Virus record (IMG/VR): IMGVR_UViG_3300037228_000070
Coordinates: 1-49,792 of that record
Direction: 5' to 3' (one strand)
Length of the DNA stretch: 49,792 bases
From: a virus
In this document: positions 23,406-32,059 of the stretch, piece after piece
Layout: each line of letters starts with the position of its first letter
How positions within the stretch are numbered: position 1 is the stretch's first letter
Position numbers and translations under genes: made by a program
Notes under the pieces: generated by a model
Seen by the model: only the letters and a program-made list of their open reading frames with translations
What the model was told of the DNA's origin: nothing
Databases searched by the model: none

Positions 23406-25376
23406 ATGGCCGTAAAACCGATCGTCACGATCGACGTGGACGACGCTGCGTTCCAGCGGTTCACGTCGCTGTTCAACGACTACTCGGCCAAGCTCGACGA
23501 GATGCCCGAGGCCTGGCAGCGGCTCAACGAAGCGATGGGCGGCGGCGCCGACGCGCTCAAGAGCGGCGCGCTGGGCGCGAAGGAAGCGCTCGCGCTCGCC
23601 GGCGCGCAGGCCATCCTGATCGTCGAGGAGCTCAAGAACGCGACCAAGGGGCAGTCGGAGTTCGGCCGTGAGACGGAGCGCTCGCACAAGGGCATGAAGG
23701 GCCTGGCGACGAGCGCGAAGGGCCTGGGCTCGACGATCTTCGGGATCGGCAAGTGGATCACCGGAATCGGCATCGCGGCGCTGGGGCTGGGGGCAATCGG
23801 TTCGGGCTTCGGGTTCGGTGCGCTGGCTGGTGCGGCGCTCAACCGGCAGCGGTCGGCGAACCAGCTCGGGCTGAACCCGGGGCAGCTCGCGAGCTTCCAG
23901 ATCAACGCGCAGCAGTTCCTCGACGTCGGCGCGCTGCGGTCGGCGGTCGAGACGCAGGCCGATATCACGAAGTCGGGCGCGCTCGCGAACCTAGGCATCG
24001 ACTTCCGTCGCGCGCAGGGGATGACGCCTTCGGATCTCGCGTTCGAGGAACTGATCAAAGCGCGCGCGGCGTATCTGCAGGACAAGCGCTACCGGCTTTC
24101 GCCGATGCAGGATCCTCGCATCCAGGGCTACCTCGCGGTTGGCGGCCAGTACGGCGACGTGCTCAACGCGGCGATGCCGGGCAATCTCGCCCGGATACTC
24201 GCGGCCAGGGCCGACGTGCGACGGGATGCGGGGCGCTACAGTTTCGATCCTGCGACGGCCGCGCAGTGGATCACGCTCAAGAAGGCGATGGATTCGGCGG
24301 GCGTCTCGATCGAGACGGTCCTCATTAACGGCCTGAGCAAACTCGCGACTCCGCTTGGAACCCTCTCGCATGAGGTCGTCGACTTCGTCAAGACGATGGT
24401 GAACAGCGACCTCTTCAAAGAGGGGATCGACAAGGCGTCGGAGGGCCTCAAGTGGCTCGGCGACTATCTCAATTCGCCGAAGGCTAAGACCGACTTTACC
24501 GCCTTCGAGACGAACTTCGGGGCCTTCACCGCAGACCTCGGCATGATCGGCGCCGAGATCGGCGTGATCGCGGACAAGTTCAAGTGGCTGCTCCCGAAGG
24601 GCTGGGGCGACAACCGAACTCCCGCAGAGAAAGCGTCCGACGCGAAGCACCAAGCGAACATCGCCGCGCGGACTGCGGGCGCGATGGGCGCGGTCAATAA
24701 CGTCGCTGGCGCCGGGAAGGCGCTGGTCGAGGGAGCGAAATGGTACTTCGGCCCCGCCTCGGAGGCCGTGAAGAAGGCCCTCGAAGGCTCGGGGCCGGGT
24801 TTAGCGTTTCAGGTGATGCGCAAGGCGGTCGCGACGCTGGGTTGGGCCGGCGGCTCTGGCGCGGCGGGATCGGACCTGGCGAACCCAGCCATCGCGCACA
24901 ACAGCCTCATCGCGTTGCTCTACGGGCTCAAGCAGCGCGGGCTGGTTCCCGGGGTCGGCTGGGTGAAGACCGGCCACCACGACGACGGTCCGCTTCTCCA
25001 CGCGGGCGGCTACGCAGCCGACATCGACTTAATCAACAAGCAGAGCGTCGATTCATGGGCTGGGAAGCAGGCCGCGCTCGCGCTGGCTGGCTACGCCGGA
25101 ACGCGCACCCTCGGACTCGACCCGTGGATGCGTAGCCAGGCCGGAACAATGGCGAAGATTCGCGCCAAAATGGCGGCCCACGGCGGAACCATCTTCAACG
25201 AGACGTCGACGCATATTCACGCGAGCTCGTATCCAGACGAAACGGCGCGCAAGCCCCACCCGGCGCTCCTCAAGGCGCTGCGCCAGCGTCGTTCCGCCAA
25301 ACCGACGGTTCACGTCACGGTCCAGGACAACACCGCCGGGCGCACGTCGGTCGTGATCAATGGAGCGCACTGGTGA
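23406..25376 (+). CDS. Tape measure protein with M15-like peptidase motif
   Basis: 656 residues, ATG 23406, three bases after the frameshift product's stop. The N-terminal half is helical with a hydrophobic Gly-rich section (about 113-150, IGKWITGIGIAALGLGAIGSG), usual for tape measures that set tail length and enter the host envelope. Residues 532-539 read HAGGYAAD, an exact HxxGxAxD zinc motif of M15 D,D-carboxypeptidases, with H603/H605 (THIH) as the possible third ligand. I infer that this end cuts peptidoglycan during infection. Confidence 0.75.
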   Translation: MAVKPIVTIDVDDAAFQRFTSLFNDYSAKLDEMPEAWQRLNEAMGGGADALKSGALGAKEALALAGAQAILIVEELKNATKGQSEFGRETERSHKGMKGLATSAKGLGSTIFGIGKWITGIGIAALGLGAIGSGFGFGALAGAALNRQRSANQLGLNPGQLASFQINAQQFLDVGALRSAVETQADITKSGALANLGIDFRRAQGMTPSDLAFEELIKARAAYLQDKRYRLSPMQDPRIQGYLAVGGQYGDVLNAAMPGNLARILAARADVRRDAGRYSFDPATAAQWITLKKAMDSAGVSIETVLINGLSKLATPLGTLSHEVVDFVKTMVNSDLFKEGIDKASEGLKWLGDYLNSPKAKTDFTAFETNFGAFTADLGMIGAEIGVIADKFKWLLPKGWGDNRTPAEKASDAKHQANIAARTAGAMGAVNNVAGAGKALVEGAKWYFGPASEAVKKALEGSGPGLAFQVMRKAVATLGWAGGSGAAGSDLANPAIAHNSLIALLYGLKQRGLVPGVGWVKTGHHDDGPLLHAGGYAADIDLINKQSVDSWAGKQAALALAGYAGTRTLGLDPWMRSQAGTMAKIRAKMAAHGGTIFNETSTHIHASSYPDETARKPHPALLKALRQRRSAKPTVHVTVQDNTAGRTSVVINGAHW

Positions 25377-26065
25377 GCACCGCGGCCGACGCCTACCGCT
25401 CGCAGTACGACCTCGCCTTCCAGGTGTCGCCGATCATCCTGCAAGGCGGGATCGCGAAGAGCGGCCTCATTCCGATCATCCAACTCTACGGACAGACCGG
25501 GCTGCTCACGCCGTCCGCGTCGGTCAACGACTTCTTCGCGCAGTACCTGCCGCTTCCGGGTAGCACGCTGATCTCGAACGCCGTCGGCATGTATCCGTTC
25601 GCGAACCAGACGATCGCGGCGAACGCCGTCATCCAGCAGCCGCTCACGCTCTCGATGCTAATGATCGCGCCGGTCAACCAGCCCGGCGGCTACCTCACGA
25701 AGCTCTCGACGTTTACCGCGCTGCAGGGCTCGCTGCAACTCCACAACGCCTCGGGCGGGACCTACGTCGTCGCCACGCCCGCGTTCGTGTTCACGAACCT
25801 CATTATGACCGGCATGACCGATACCACGCACGGCGAGGGCAACCAGCAGCAGATCGAGTGGCAACTCGACTTCATCGCGCCGCTGCTCACGCTCGCGGCT
25901 GCGGCGGCAGCGCAGAACAACCTCATGGCGACGATCACGGGCGGCGGCCAGATCGTCGGGACGCCCGCGTGGACGCCCGGCCAGCAGCAGGCGCTTTCGC
26001 CCGGTCTGCCCGCCATTCTCGCGGCGCTGGCGGCGTTCGGGGCCAAGCTCGGGAGCGCGGCATGA
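25373..26065 (+). CDS. Tail/baseplate protein
   Basis: 230 residues, GTG 25373 overlapping the tape measure stop (GTGA). The sequence (LQGGIAKSGLIPIIQLYGQTGLL, THGEGNQQQIEWQLDFIAPLL) resembles the small tail proteins that follow tape measures in myophages and link tube to baseplate hub. No enzymatic motif. The Ala-rich C-terminus is probably helical. Confidence 0.6.
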   Translation: MSTAADAYRSQYDLAFQVSPIILQGGIAKSGLIPIIQLYGQTGLLTPSASVNDFFAQYLPLPGSTLISNAVGMYPFANQTIAANAVIQQPLTLSMLMIAPVNQPGGYLTKLSTFTALQGSLQLHNASGGTYVVATPAFVFTNLIMTGMTDTTHGEGNQQQIEWQLDFIAPLLTLAAAAAAQNNLMATITGGGQIVGTPAWTPGQQQALSPGLPAILAALAAFGAKLGSAA

Positions 26066-26316
26066 AGGAGGCCGCGATTCTGTTCAGCCTGGCGTTCGCG
26101 ACGAACGTGGTCAATGCGTCGATCACGTACGGGATGGTGCGGTTCAATTATCGCCTCGCGCTTGCGGCTGAGGCGGGCGCGTGGACGCTGTGGCTGCTAA
26201 CGGTAAAGTTCGTCTACTCGGCCACTTCACCACTTGCATTCGTCGCGTTCGTGCTAGGGGCAGTCCTTGGGTTGCTGGTAACGATGCGGCTCAATCAGCG
26301 CGTGAGAACGGCATGA
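26062..26316 (+). CDS. Membrane protein inside the baseplate cluster
   Basis: 84 residues, ATG 26062 (ATGA overlap). Three hydrophobic segments (about 4-26, 33-55, 57-76). A membrane protein here is unusual, since baseplate genes surround it. It may be a second holin, an infection-exclusion factor or a helper for DNA entry. The sequence does not decide this. Confidence 0.55.
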   Translation: MKEAAILFSLAFATNVVNASITYGMVRFNYRLALAAEAGAWTLWLLTVKFVYSATSPLAFVAFVLGAVLGLLVTMRLNQRVRTA

Positions 26317-26588
26317 CCACGATCGCGTTTGCGCCGAACAGCCAGAACGCGCCCCCCTTCCAGGCGCTCGTCACGCTCGACGGCAAGAGCTACAACCTCG
26401 TCACGCGCTGGTCGTTGTACAGATCGTGGTGGTACGTCTCGTTGGTCGACCAGAGCGGCAACCTCGTCATCAATCAGCCGCTGATCGGGTCGCCGCCGGA
26501 TGCCGATATTCTGCTGGCGCCGGGAATCTTCGTGACATCGACGCTCGTGTTCCGTGTCGCGACGCAGCAGTTCGAGCAGAATCCGTAG
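26313..26588 (+). CDS. Small baseplate protein
   Basis: 91 residues, ATG 26313 (ATGA overlap). The layout FQALVTLDGKSYNLVTRWSLYRSWWYVSLVDQSGNLV and DADILLAPGIFVTSTLVFR is that of the small phage plug-like baseplate protein family found before hub genes. Beta-rich, no catalytic residues. It is separated from the hub by an inserted HNH gene. Confidence 0.6.
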   Translation: MTTIAFAPNSQNAPPFQALVTLDGKSYNLVTRWSLYRSWWYVSLVDQSGNLVINQPLIGSPPDADILLAPGIFVTSTLVFRVATQQFEQNP

Positions 26589-27143
26589 ATGAGCATGCTC
26601 GACGCGGTTCCGGCTTCGTGCCCGTTTCGCCCGAATCTTCAGGCCGTTCCCGGCCGTTGCGGCCGCGTGGATTGTAACGCGCCACTCCCGCCGCGTCGCC
26701 GCCGCTGGTGCTCGGACCGCTGCGTATCGGCCGCCTACGAGGTCGCGTGGGAGAACCACTATTGGGGCAGCGCCCGCGACGCGGCACTCGAACGCGACGG
26801 CTACAAATGCGTTCGCTGCGGCGCTGACGGCGCAGTGCCGCAGGGCGAGAGGGACGCGATCGGGCCGATGCCGGATTTCCCCGCTGACCTGAAACCGCGC
26901 GACCGCAACACCTTCGCGCATTCAGACGCGGGCCGAGTCTTGCGGGAGAGATTGAGCGCGTGGCGCGACGCCTGGGAGGGGTTGCGGCTTCGCTTCCGCC
27001 TTGAAGTTAATCACATCGTCCCCGCCAACGGCGCGCACGGCGTTGTTTCGTGCGTTCACCACCTCGACAATATCGAAACGCTCTGTCACCCGTGCCACGT
27101 CAAGGTGACGAACGCGCAGCGAAACGCTAGGCGCAGCGCGTAG
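26589..27143 (+). CDS. HNH endonuclease, second copy
   Basis: 184 residues, starting directly after the previous stop and ending directly before the hub gene. N-terminal zinc knuckle (C24, C29, C41, C45 with RRRRWCSD), then CVRCGADG, LEVNHIV and HHLDNIETLCHPCH. Its start (VPASCP..P.LQ.VPGRC) closely matches the protein at 35175-35711. A freestanding nuclease wedged between two baseplate genes is typical of homing elements. Confidence 0.88.
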   Translation: MSMLDAVPASCPFRPNLQAVPGRCGRVDCNAPLPPRRRRWCSDRCVSAAYEVAWENHYWGSARDAALERDGYKCVRCGADGAVPQGERDAIGPMPDFPADLKPRDRNTFAHSDAGRVLRERLSAWRDAWEGLRLRFRLEVNHIVPANGAHGVVSCVHHLDNIETLCHPCHVKVTNAQRNARRSA

Positions 27144-28178
27144 ATGTCCCGCTACTACGATATTTCGGTTACTCCAGCGCAGACGCCCACGAGCCAAAGC
27201 CCACCCGCCTTCCGTCATTGGACCTCGCTCGTCAACGGCCAGAACGACCCCGGCGCGCTGGACATCGAACTCGACTTCCTCTCGTACGCGAACGCGAGTG
27301 TCGGCAACGACGGATCGACCGTCACGATTCACGGCGTACCGCTGACCGACATCACGCAAGCGTCCCAGTTCGCCGGCATGAACATCGCGGTCAAGGCGGG
27401 GATGTCGAAGGGCCTGCCGCTCGCCGATCCGACGCAACAGGGGCTGATTCTCAACGGCGAGATTCTGCAGTCGTGGGCGAATTGGGTCGGCACGCAGATG
27501 GACCTGAACTTTCTGGTTTACGCATCGACGTACACCTACGCAAAGCCCGGCAACTTCGTGCTGGACTGGAAGCAGGGCGACGATATTCAGATCGCGCTCA
27601 AGAAGACGCTCGGGGTCGCGTACCCGGACCTCGGAATCGTCTTCTCCCTCTCGAAGCCGTACATTCTGACCAGGCACGTCGGCCACACGCACTACACCCT
27701 CGCGGGACTGGCAGCGCTGATCGCATCGACTACGAAGACCGCGACGTTTCCGGGCGTGATGGTCTCGACGCCGATCAATAACACGATCCTGGTCTCGGAC
27801 GGTCTGACGCAGCAGAACCCCAAGACGCTGAACTTCGACGATATGGTCGGACAGCCGACATGGATCGACAAGGCCACGATGATTCTCACAACGGTCATGC
27901 GAGGCGACATTCAGATCGGCGACTTCATCAAGATGCCGAAGGGGCTGCTGAGTGCGCCCGGGACCGTTACGATCGCCGCGTCCGCCGTTTCGGGGACCAC
28001 GCAACTCGACTTCCAATCCGCGTTTCAGGGGCAGTTCAACGTGCAGGGCATCCGGCATGTCGGGAACTTCCGCAGCCAGGCCGGAGCCGACTGGGTATCG
28101 ATCTTCAAGTGCGCGCCGCGGTCGGCGGTCAGCGGCACTTCTCCCACGGGTGCCCTGCCGGTGGGCTTCGGTGGCTAA
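27144..28178 (+). CDS. Baseplate hub protein (gp27/gpD-like)
   Basis: 344 residues, ATG 27144. The sequence (ALDIELDFLSYANAS, STVTIHGVPLTDITQASQFAGMNI, AGMSKGLPL, GEILQSWANWVG) fits the hub family that forms the ring under the tube. The spike gene follows, overlapping by 8 bases. The phage order of hub then spike supports it. Confidence 0.7.
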   Translation: MSRYYDISVTPAQTPTSQSPPAFRHWTSLVNGQNDPGALDIELDFLSYANASVGNDGSTVTIHGVPLTDITQASQFAGMNIAVKAGMSKGLPLADPTQQGLILNGEILQSWANWVGTQMDLNFLVYASTYTYAKPGNFVLDWKQGDDIQIALKKTLGVAYPDLGIVFSLSKPYILTRHVGHTHYTLAGLAALIASTTKTATFPGVMVSTPINNTILVSDGLTQQNPKTLNFDDMVGQPTWIDKATMILTTVMRGDIQIGDFIKMPKGLLSAPGTVTIAASAVSGTTQLDFQSAFQGQFNVQGIRHVGNFRSQAGADWVSIFKCAPRSAVSGTSPTGALPVGFGG

Positions 28179-28833
28179 CGACGACAAGCTCTGGGTCCAG
28201 CCGAACCTCAACGCGCTCGCGGCCACCCGCGCGGCGCTCGCGATCCAGCAGACCGGCCGCGCCCTGCCGTGCTCCGTCCTGGCCGTCAACCCGCCCGATC
28301 CGGCGACCGGCGACCCGCTCGGCTACGGGTTCGTCCAGGTGCAGTTCGAACTCACCGTGCCGTACACGAAGCCGGACGGATCGGCCGGCACCTACACGCT
28401 CCCGCCGCTGATCCTCCCGAAGGCCGAGAGCCAATGGCTGCGTGCGCCGACGCAGGTCGGGGACTTCGGGATGACCGTCCCGGCCGATACGTTCCTGGGC
28501 GGCATCAGCGGGCTGGGGACCGGGGTTGCGGACCTCGGGACCGACTACGGCAACCTCTCGACGCTCGTCTTCGTACCGGTCGCGGCGACGAGCTTTCCGG
28601 TGGCCCCGGACCCGAACGCGGCCTGGGTGAACGGTCCTGACGGAGCCGTCCTCTCCGACACGGCGCAAACGGCATCCGTGACCGTCGCGGAGAACCTGGT
28701 GACCATCGTGGCTGGATCGAACACCTGGACCTTCGACGCGACGGGCCTGACGCTGAGCACGGGGATCGTCGCGGAGACGCACGTCCACAACGTCACGGCC
28801 GTCGATGCCGACACCGGGGAGCCGATTGCATGA
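28171..28833 (+). CDS. Baseplate spike protein (Gp138/GpV-like)
   Basis: 220 residues, GTG 28171. N-terminal OB-type segment (ALPCSVLAVNPPDPATGDPL), a middle (LPPLILPKAESQWLRAPTQVGD) typical of membrane-puncturing spikes, and a beta-helical C-terminus ending with a HVHNVTAV-type histidine motif that can hold a metal at the tip. It pierces the outer envelope on contraction. Confidence 0.7.
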   Translation: MANDDKLWVQPNLNALAATRAALAIQQTGRALPCSVLAVNPPDPATGDPLGYGFVQVQFELTVPYTKPDGSAGTYTLPPLILPKAESQWLRAPTQVGDFGMTVPADTFLGGISGLGTGVADLGTDYGNLSTLVFVPVAATSFPVAPDPNAAWVNGPDGAVLSDTAQTASVTVAENLVTIVAGSNTWTFDATGLTLSTGIVAETHVHNVTAVDADTGEPIA

Positions 28834-28848
28834 GAACGGAGACGCGTC

Positions 28849-29199
28849 ATTAGAACTTGGGGTCGTGTCGGCCAAACCGGCGGCCAAGGCGGGACTTGGA
28901 CGCAAGTATCGACCGACATCAACGGCGATAATTCAAACGTCTATCTCACCGCGCTCGTTCAGGCCCTGCGCCTCAACACGGGAGAGAGTCCGTTCTACGC
29001 CTCGGTGGGCATCCCGGCGTATCCATCGGTTACAACGCAAGTGTTCCCGGATTTCGCGGTCACCCAAATGCAGACGCTGTTCGCTCCGTTCTTCGCCTCG
29101 CTCATCATCAACCGCGTGCAAGGCTCGTTTCCGCCGGTCTACAACGTCCGCGCGCTTTGCTATAGCGGCGCAATCTTGACGGCGGTCATCGCGACGTGA
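28849..29199 (+). CDS. Baseplate protein with probable ATT start codon
   Basis: 116 residues. The conserved opening RTWGRVGQTGG and the core TGESPFYASVGIPA...TQVFPDF are those of a common phage baseplate (wedge/gp25-neighbour) family whose proteins start with MR. In this frame no ATG, GTG or TTG exists between the upstream stop (28831-28833) and 29005, which would delete the conserved N-terminus. ATT at 28849 has GGAG seven bases before it. A seven-codon mini-frame from ATG 28830 ends (TAG 28851-28853) on this start and could couple translation. Confidence 0.7.
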   Translation: MRTWGRVGQTGGQGGTWTQVSTDINGDNSNVYLTALVQALRLNTGESPFYASVGIPAYPSVTTQVFPDFAVTQMQTLFAPFFASLIINRVQGSFPPVYNVRALCYSGAILTAVIAT

Positions 29200-30395
29200 G
29201 CGGACTCCCGCTGCTGTTCACGGCCGCAGGCCCAGTCGCGACGCCGCCCGCGACGTTGAACGCGGCGCTTATCGCTGCGGTCGCTGCTACTAATCCGGGA
29301 TATACTGCGAATCTCCCAGGTGGGCTGGTCGAGGATATCTCGAGCACCGACACCGGCGCGCTCGTCACGATGGACCAAGCCCGCGTCGACGCCGTGAACA
29401 ACGTCTCACCGGTCACCGCGAATCCGTACGTGCTCAACCAGTTCGGCCAGCAGTTCGGGATTCCGCAGGGCGTGGCGGCGAACGGCAGCGTATTCGTCGT
29501 GTTCTCCGGCTCGCCCGGCTACGTCATCCCGCCAGGATTCATCGTCTCGGACGGCACGAACCAGTACGTCATCCAGGACGGCGGCACGATTGCGACCGGC
29601 GGATCGTCGCAGCCGCTCTTTGCGGTCGCCTCCGCGTCTGGGTCGTTCGCAATCCCGGCGGGAACCGTCACGGCGCTCGGCACGTCGGTTCCCAGCCCGT
29701 ACACGCTCACCGTGACGAACCCGCTCGCTGGAGTGCCGGCGCTCGCACCAGAGACGACGGAGAGCTACCGCAGCCGCATCATCCAGGCGTACCAAGTCGG
29801 CACGACCGGCACGCTGACGTACCTCAAGACGCTGCTCATGGCCGTGCCGGGCGTCTCGTCGCGGCTCGTCTCGGTGCTGCAAGTCGGGAACGCGTACGAG
29901 GTCATCTGCGGCGGCGGCGATCCGTATCAGGTCGCGGGTGCGATCTATGCTGGAGTCAGCAACGTCGGCGGGCTAGTCGGATCGCAGACGTCATCGCTGC
30001 GGAACATCAAGGTGTCGATCTACGACGCGCCGGACACATATGCGGTCGTGTACGTCAACCCGCCACAGCAGAACGTGACGTGCGCCGTGACGTGGAACAC
30101 GACGCTGCCCAATTTCTCGGCGGGGGCAGCGGTAAACCAGTACATCATCGGCGCGGTGCAAGCCTACATCAACGGAATCGTGGTCGGCCAGCCGATCAAC
30201 CTGCTGGTGTTGACCGAGTTGATTCAGTCCGCGATCGCGCCCGTGCTCGCGCCGATCAATCTCACCACGTTGCAGTTCGCCGTGACGATCAATAGCGTCG
30301 CGACGCAACCGACGGCGGGAACGTCGATCATACCGAGCGACCCGGAAAGCTCGTTCTACATATCGCCTTCGGGCGCTACGTCCGTGCAGGGCTGA
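29196..30395 (+). CDS. Baseplate J-like protein
   Basis: 399 residues, GTG 29196 (GTGA overlap). The order GLVEDISSTDTGALV, FGIPQGVAANGSVFVVFSGSPGYVIPPGFIVSDG, ETTESYRSRII and TLTYLKTLLMAVPGV is diagnostic of the P2 gpJ/T4 gp6 wedge family. It joins wedges to the hub. The tail protein I-like gene follows as in P2 and Mu. Confidence 0.88.
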   Translation: MSGLPLLFTAAGPVATPPATLNAALIAAVAATNPGYTANLPGGLVEDISSTDTGALVTMDQARVDAVNNVSPVTANPYVLNQFGQQFGIPQGVAANGSVFVVFSGSPGYVIPPGFIVSDGTNQYVIQDGGTIATGGSSQPLFAVASASGSFAIPAGTVTALGTSVPSPYTLTVTNPLAGVPALAPETTESYRSRIIQAYQVGTTGTLTYLKTLLMAVPGVSSRLVSVLQVGNAYEVICGGGDPYQVAGAIYAGVSNVGGLVGSQTSSLRNIKVSIYDAPDTYAVVYVNPPQQNVTCAVTWNTTLPNFSAGAAVNQYIIGAVQAYINGIVVGQPINLLVLTELIQSAIAPVLAPINLTTLQFAVTINSVATQPTAGTSIIPSDPESSFYISPSGATSVQG

Positions 30396-30398
30396 CGG

Positions 30399-31508
30399 AT
30401 GAGCTGGCTCACCACCGAGACGGGCCAGGCGCTCCTTACCGAATCGGGTGAACAGATACTCCTTGAGGGCGTGCCATATCTGCCACTGCAAACAACGATT
30501 TTGGCGTTTTTGTACGAGCAGTACAGCGACGACTCCGACCTCAACGCCTTCGTCGCCTCGTTCAACGCGCTCGCGCAGTCCTATCTCGACTGGTTCAACC
30601 AGACGCCGCTGGCGATCTACACGAACCCCAACATCGCGGGGCCGCTGCTCGACTGGATCGCGCAGGGCATCTACGGGATCTCGCGGCCGGTGTTCTCGTC
30701 GCAGACTACGCGGTATATCGCGGGCCTCAACTCGGGGCCGCTCAATGCCGGGCCGCTCAACGGCAGCACGTTCCTCGAAAGCGGGACGGCGACGATCGCG
30801 ACCGACGACTACTACAAGCGGGTGCTCACGTGGTGGCTGTACGCCGGGACATCGCGCCGGTTCAACGCCACGCTCCTGCGGCTGCGGGTCGCGCGGTTCC
30901 TGTTCGGCGTGAACGGCACCGACGTGACGCTCGACCAGGCGCAGACGGTTCACGTTCAGCCAGAATCGGTGACGCCGCCCGGGCCGCCGGTGCTATCCGA
31001 TACGACGGCCGGGGGCGCGATCGCGGCGCGGACGTACGGCGCGCGGGCCTCGTACGTCACGCCGTTGGGCGAGGGGCTGGCGGGGGCGGCGGCCGCGCTG
31101 ACCGTGCCGTTCAATTATCGGCTGGGCGTGGCGAGCCCACCGGCGGCGAACGGTGCGACCAGCTGGAACGCCTACGTCGGCATCCTGTCGACGAACCCCG
31201 GGAAGTTCATCGCGGGCCTCAACAGCGGGCCGGTCAACGGGATGCCGGTGAACGGGACGAATAAGCGCGGGGTCGCACCGCCGACCCGGCAGAACGCCAC
31301 GCCGATCCCGATCGGCACCGCCTGGCTCGAGCCGACGAGCGGACTGATCCCCGGGCTCCCGCTGCCGACCCAGGACGAGACGAACGCGCCTGGTAACTAC
31401 ATAATTACTTTGCCACCAGGAACGGCGTCAACTATCTTCGAGCAGGCCATGTCGCAGTCTCTGCTGGCTTTTCCGTTTCAACTTTCGGCGACGGTCGTCA
31501 TATCCTGA
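30399..31508 (+). CDS. Tail protein I-like/fibre-connecting protein
   Basis: 369 residues, ATG 30399. After the LLTESGEQILLE motif, residues about 30-190 (YDLDWFNQ-like, LLDWIAQGIYGISRP, YYKRVLTWWLYAGTSRRFN) resemble tail protein I and related wedge-tip proteins. The C-terminal half is beta-rich with two copies of an IAGLNSGP.N..P.NG repeat (near 30718 and 31208). It probably attaches the fibre. The last 120 bases are A/T-richer. Confidence 0.65.
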   Translation: MSWLTTETGQALLTESGEQILLEGVPYLPLQTTILAFLYEQYSDDSDLNAFVASFNALAQSYLDWFNQTPLAIYTNPNIAGPLLDWIAQGIYGISRPVFSSQTTRYIAGLNSGPLNAGPLNGSTFLESGTATIATDDYYKRVLTWWLYAGTSRRFNATLLRLRVARFLFGVNGTDVTLDQAQTVHVQPESVTPPGPPVLSDTTAGGAIAARTYGARASYVTPLGEGLAGAAAALTVPFNYRLGVASPPAANGATSWNAYVGILSTNPGKFIAGLNSGPVNGMPVNGTNKRGVAPPTRQNATPIPIGTAWLEPTSGLIPGLPLPTQDETNAPGNYIITLPPGTASTIFEQAMSQSLLAFPFQLSATVVIS

Positions 31509-32059
31509 TGTGTGAACATTGCGGCGAGCCCATCATAGGGCGCAGAAGTCTCGCCCGGTTTTGTTCTGATGGATGTCGCCGGAAGGCGTACAATGCAGCG
31601 CACCTCAAACCCGTGGCGCTCTCCTGTAAGGCTTGCGGGAGTGACATAGTAGGGCGCGGCAACCGCGCGATCTATTGCTCAAATAAGTGCGCTATTGGTG
31701 CATATCGAGACTGCGGACTCGAAGCTAAAAAAGCGGCGCGGTGGCGCAACCGGAATCACGATTACATTCGGGACAAGCTGCACCATATGGGCGATGGCGG
31801 CTTCGAGAGGATGTACGTCGCCCAATGCGGTTCATGCTTCTGCTGCGGCGAAGTATTCGGGGAAACCACGCGCGTCTGCGTTGACCACGACCACGCCTGC
31901 TGCCCCGGGACTTACTCGTGCGGGAAGTGTGTCAGGGCGCTGGTTTGCAGAAGATGCAACATAGCAATCGGCTTTGTAGAGACGCGAGGCCGTGACGTTA
32001 CCCGTTACCTCGATCTACTGGGAGGCGTCACATGGCGTTCATCTTCGCAAATAATGTAA
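31508..32059 (+). CDS. Recombination endonuclease VII-like nuclease
   Basis: 183 residues, ATG 31508 sharing a base with the previous stop. Two N-terminal CxxC knuckles (C2/C5, C40/C43 with partners) precede the endonuclease VII core: C107, C110, VDHDH (125-129) and VRALVCRRCNIAIGFV (C147, C150, N151). The T4 gp49 family resolves Holliday junctions, but freestanding copies also act as homing nucleases. Its sequence is clearly A/T-richer than its neighbours and it overlaps the fibre gene by 28 bases. Confidence 0.85.
   Translation: MCEHCGEPIIGRRSLARFCSDGCRRKAYNAAHLKPVALSCKACGSDIVGRGNRAIYCSNKCAIGAYRDCGLEAKKAARWRNRNHDYIRDKLHHMGDGGFERMYVAQCGSCFCCGEVFGETTRVCVDHDHACCPGTYSCGKCVRALVCRRCNIAIGFVETRGRDVTRYLDLLGGVTWRSSSQIM

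Noticed and set aside
28805-29179. 124-codon frame overlapping the ATT-start gene
   Set aside because: Arg/Ser-rich shadow; the other frame has the conserved baseplate sequence.
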